In this document: in pieces, positions 19,814-19,889 of the stretch
How positions within the stretch are numbered: position 1 is the first letter of the stretch
Layout: every line of letters starts with the position of its first letter
Made by a program: the position numbers and the translations under genes
NCBI RefSeq assembly: GCF_014859565.1
Contig: NZ_JACUUA010000054.1
Location: 1 to 19,889 of the forward strand
DNA: 19,889 nt
Direction of reading: 5' to 3'
DNA from: Marinospirillum sp.
Lineage (GTDB): Bacteria > Pseudomonadota > Gammaproteobacteria > Pseudomonadales > Halomonadaceae
The notes under the pieces: model-generated
What the model was told of the DNA's origin: nothing
The model's database searches: none
The model's input: the letters and a program-made list of their open reading frames with translations, nothing else

Positions 19814-19889
19814 ATTTGGTATTTCCTGCTTTTAAAGGTTGAGCCACAGGTTGCGGCTGGCTATTATCGCTGTAGTTATTGGTAGTTAT
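19812..19889 (-). other. Possible 3' end of a convergent gene cut by the window edge
   Basis: On the minus strand the frame from 19889 is open for 25 codons to a TAA at 19814-19812, encoding a peptide ending in QPQPVAQPLKAGNTK. The stop falls in the tail of the bidirectional terminator, the arrangement expected for a gene converging on fadA. Twenty-five open codons are common by chance and no family is recognisable, so this is only a suggestion. Confidence 0.25.

Overview
The window looks like a chromosomal segment of a gammaproteobacterium. This is inferred from the conserved fadB-fadA operon (715 and 391 residues, proteobacterial FadBA type) and from the chemistry of the neighbouring sensor kinases; a marine Oceanospirillales-like host is a guess from general resemblance and no database was searched. 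It has two parts that diverge from an intergenic region at about 16074-16380.

Left part, minus strand, 16073 down to 1: five large hybrid sensor histidine kinases stand head to tail, with gaps of 81 bases or less and one 8-base overlap, so they are probably one operon. In transcription order they are: (i) a soluble REC-REC-PAS-GAF-PAS-HK-REC protein (12804-16073); (ii) a soluble 4xCBS-PAS-GAF-HK-REC-Hpt protein (9125-12736); (iii) a soluble GAF-PAS-HK-REC-Hpt protein (6287-9043); (iv) a membrane Cache-HAMP-HK-REC-REC-REC-GGDEF protein (2629-6294); and (v) a kinase with a PhnD-like periplasmic solute-binding domain followed by HK-REC (1-2604), which runs off the left edge. The fifth has no stop codon in the window and is only found by reading its open frame to base 1. 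Kinases ii-v share a very similar catalytic core under entirely different sensor modules, which suggests tandem duplication with sensor swapping. No DNA-binding regulator is encoded here. The only visible output domain is the diguanylate cyclase of kinase iv, which has an intact GGEEF motif and an RxxD inhibitory site, so the cluster may integrate periplasmic, nucleotide and cytoplasmic signals into c-di-GMP.

Junction: a fragment of a second GGDEF protein's C-terminus (about 16070-16178, minus) ends in a TGA that overlaps the ATG of kinase i. The operon therefore seems once to have begun with another diguanylate cyclase gene, now lost. The junction also holds a 15-base tandem repeat, an inverted repeat, weak promoter candidates on both strands and a near-palindromic operator-like site ahead of fadB.

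Right part, plus strand: fadB (16381-18528) and fadA (18558-19733) encode the two subunits of the aerobic fatty acid beta-oxidation complex. They are followed by a strong stem-loop (19754-19813) that could terminate from both sides, and perhaps by the last codons of a convergent gene. No RNA genes, insertion sequences or CRISPR arrays were seen.
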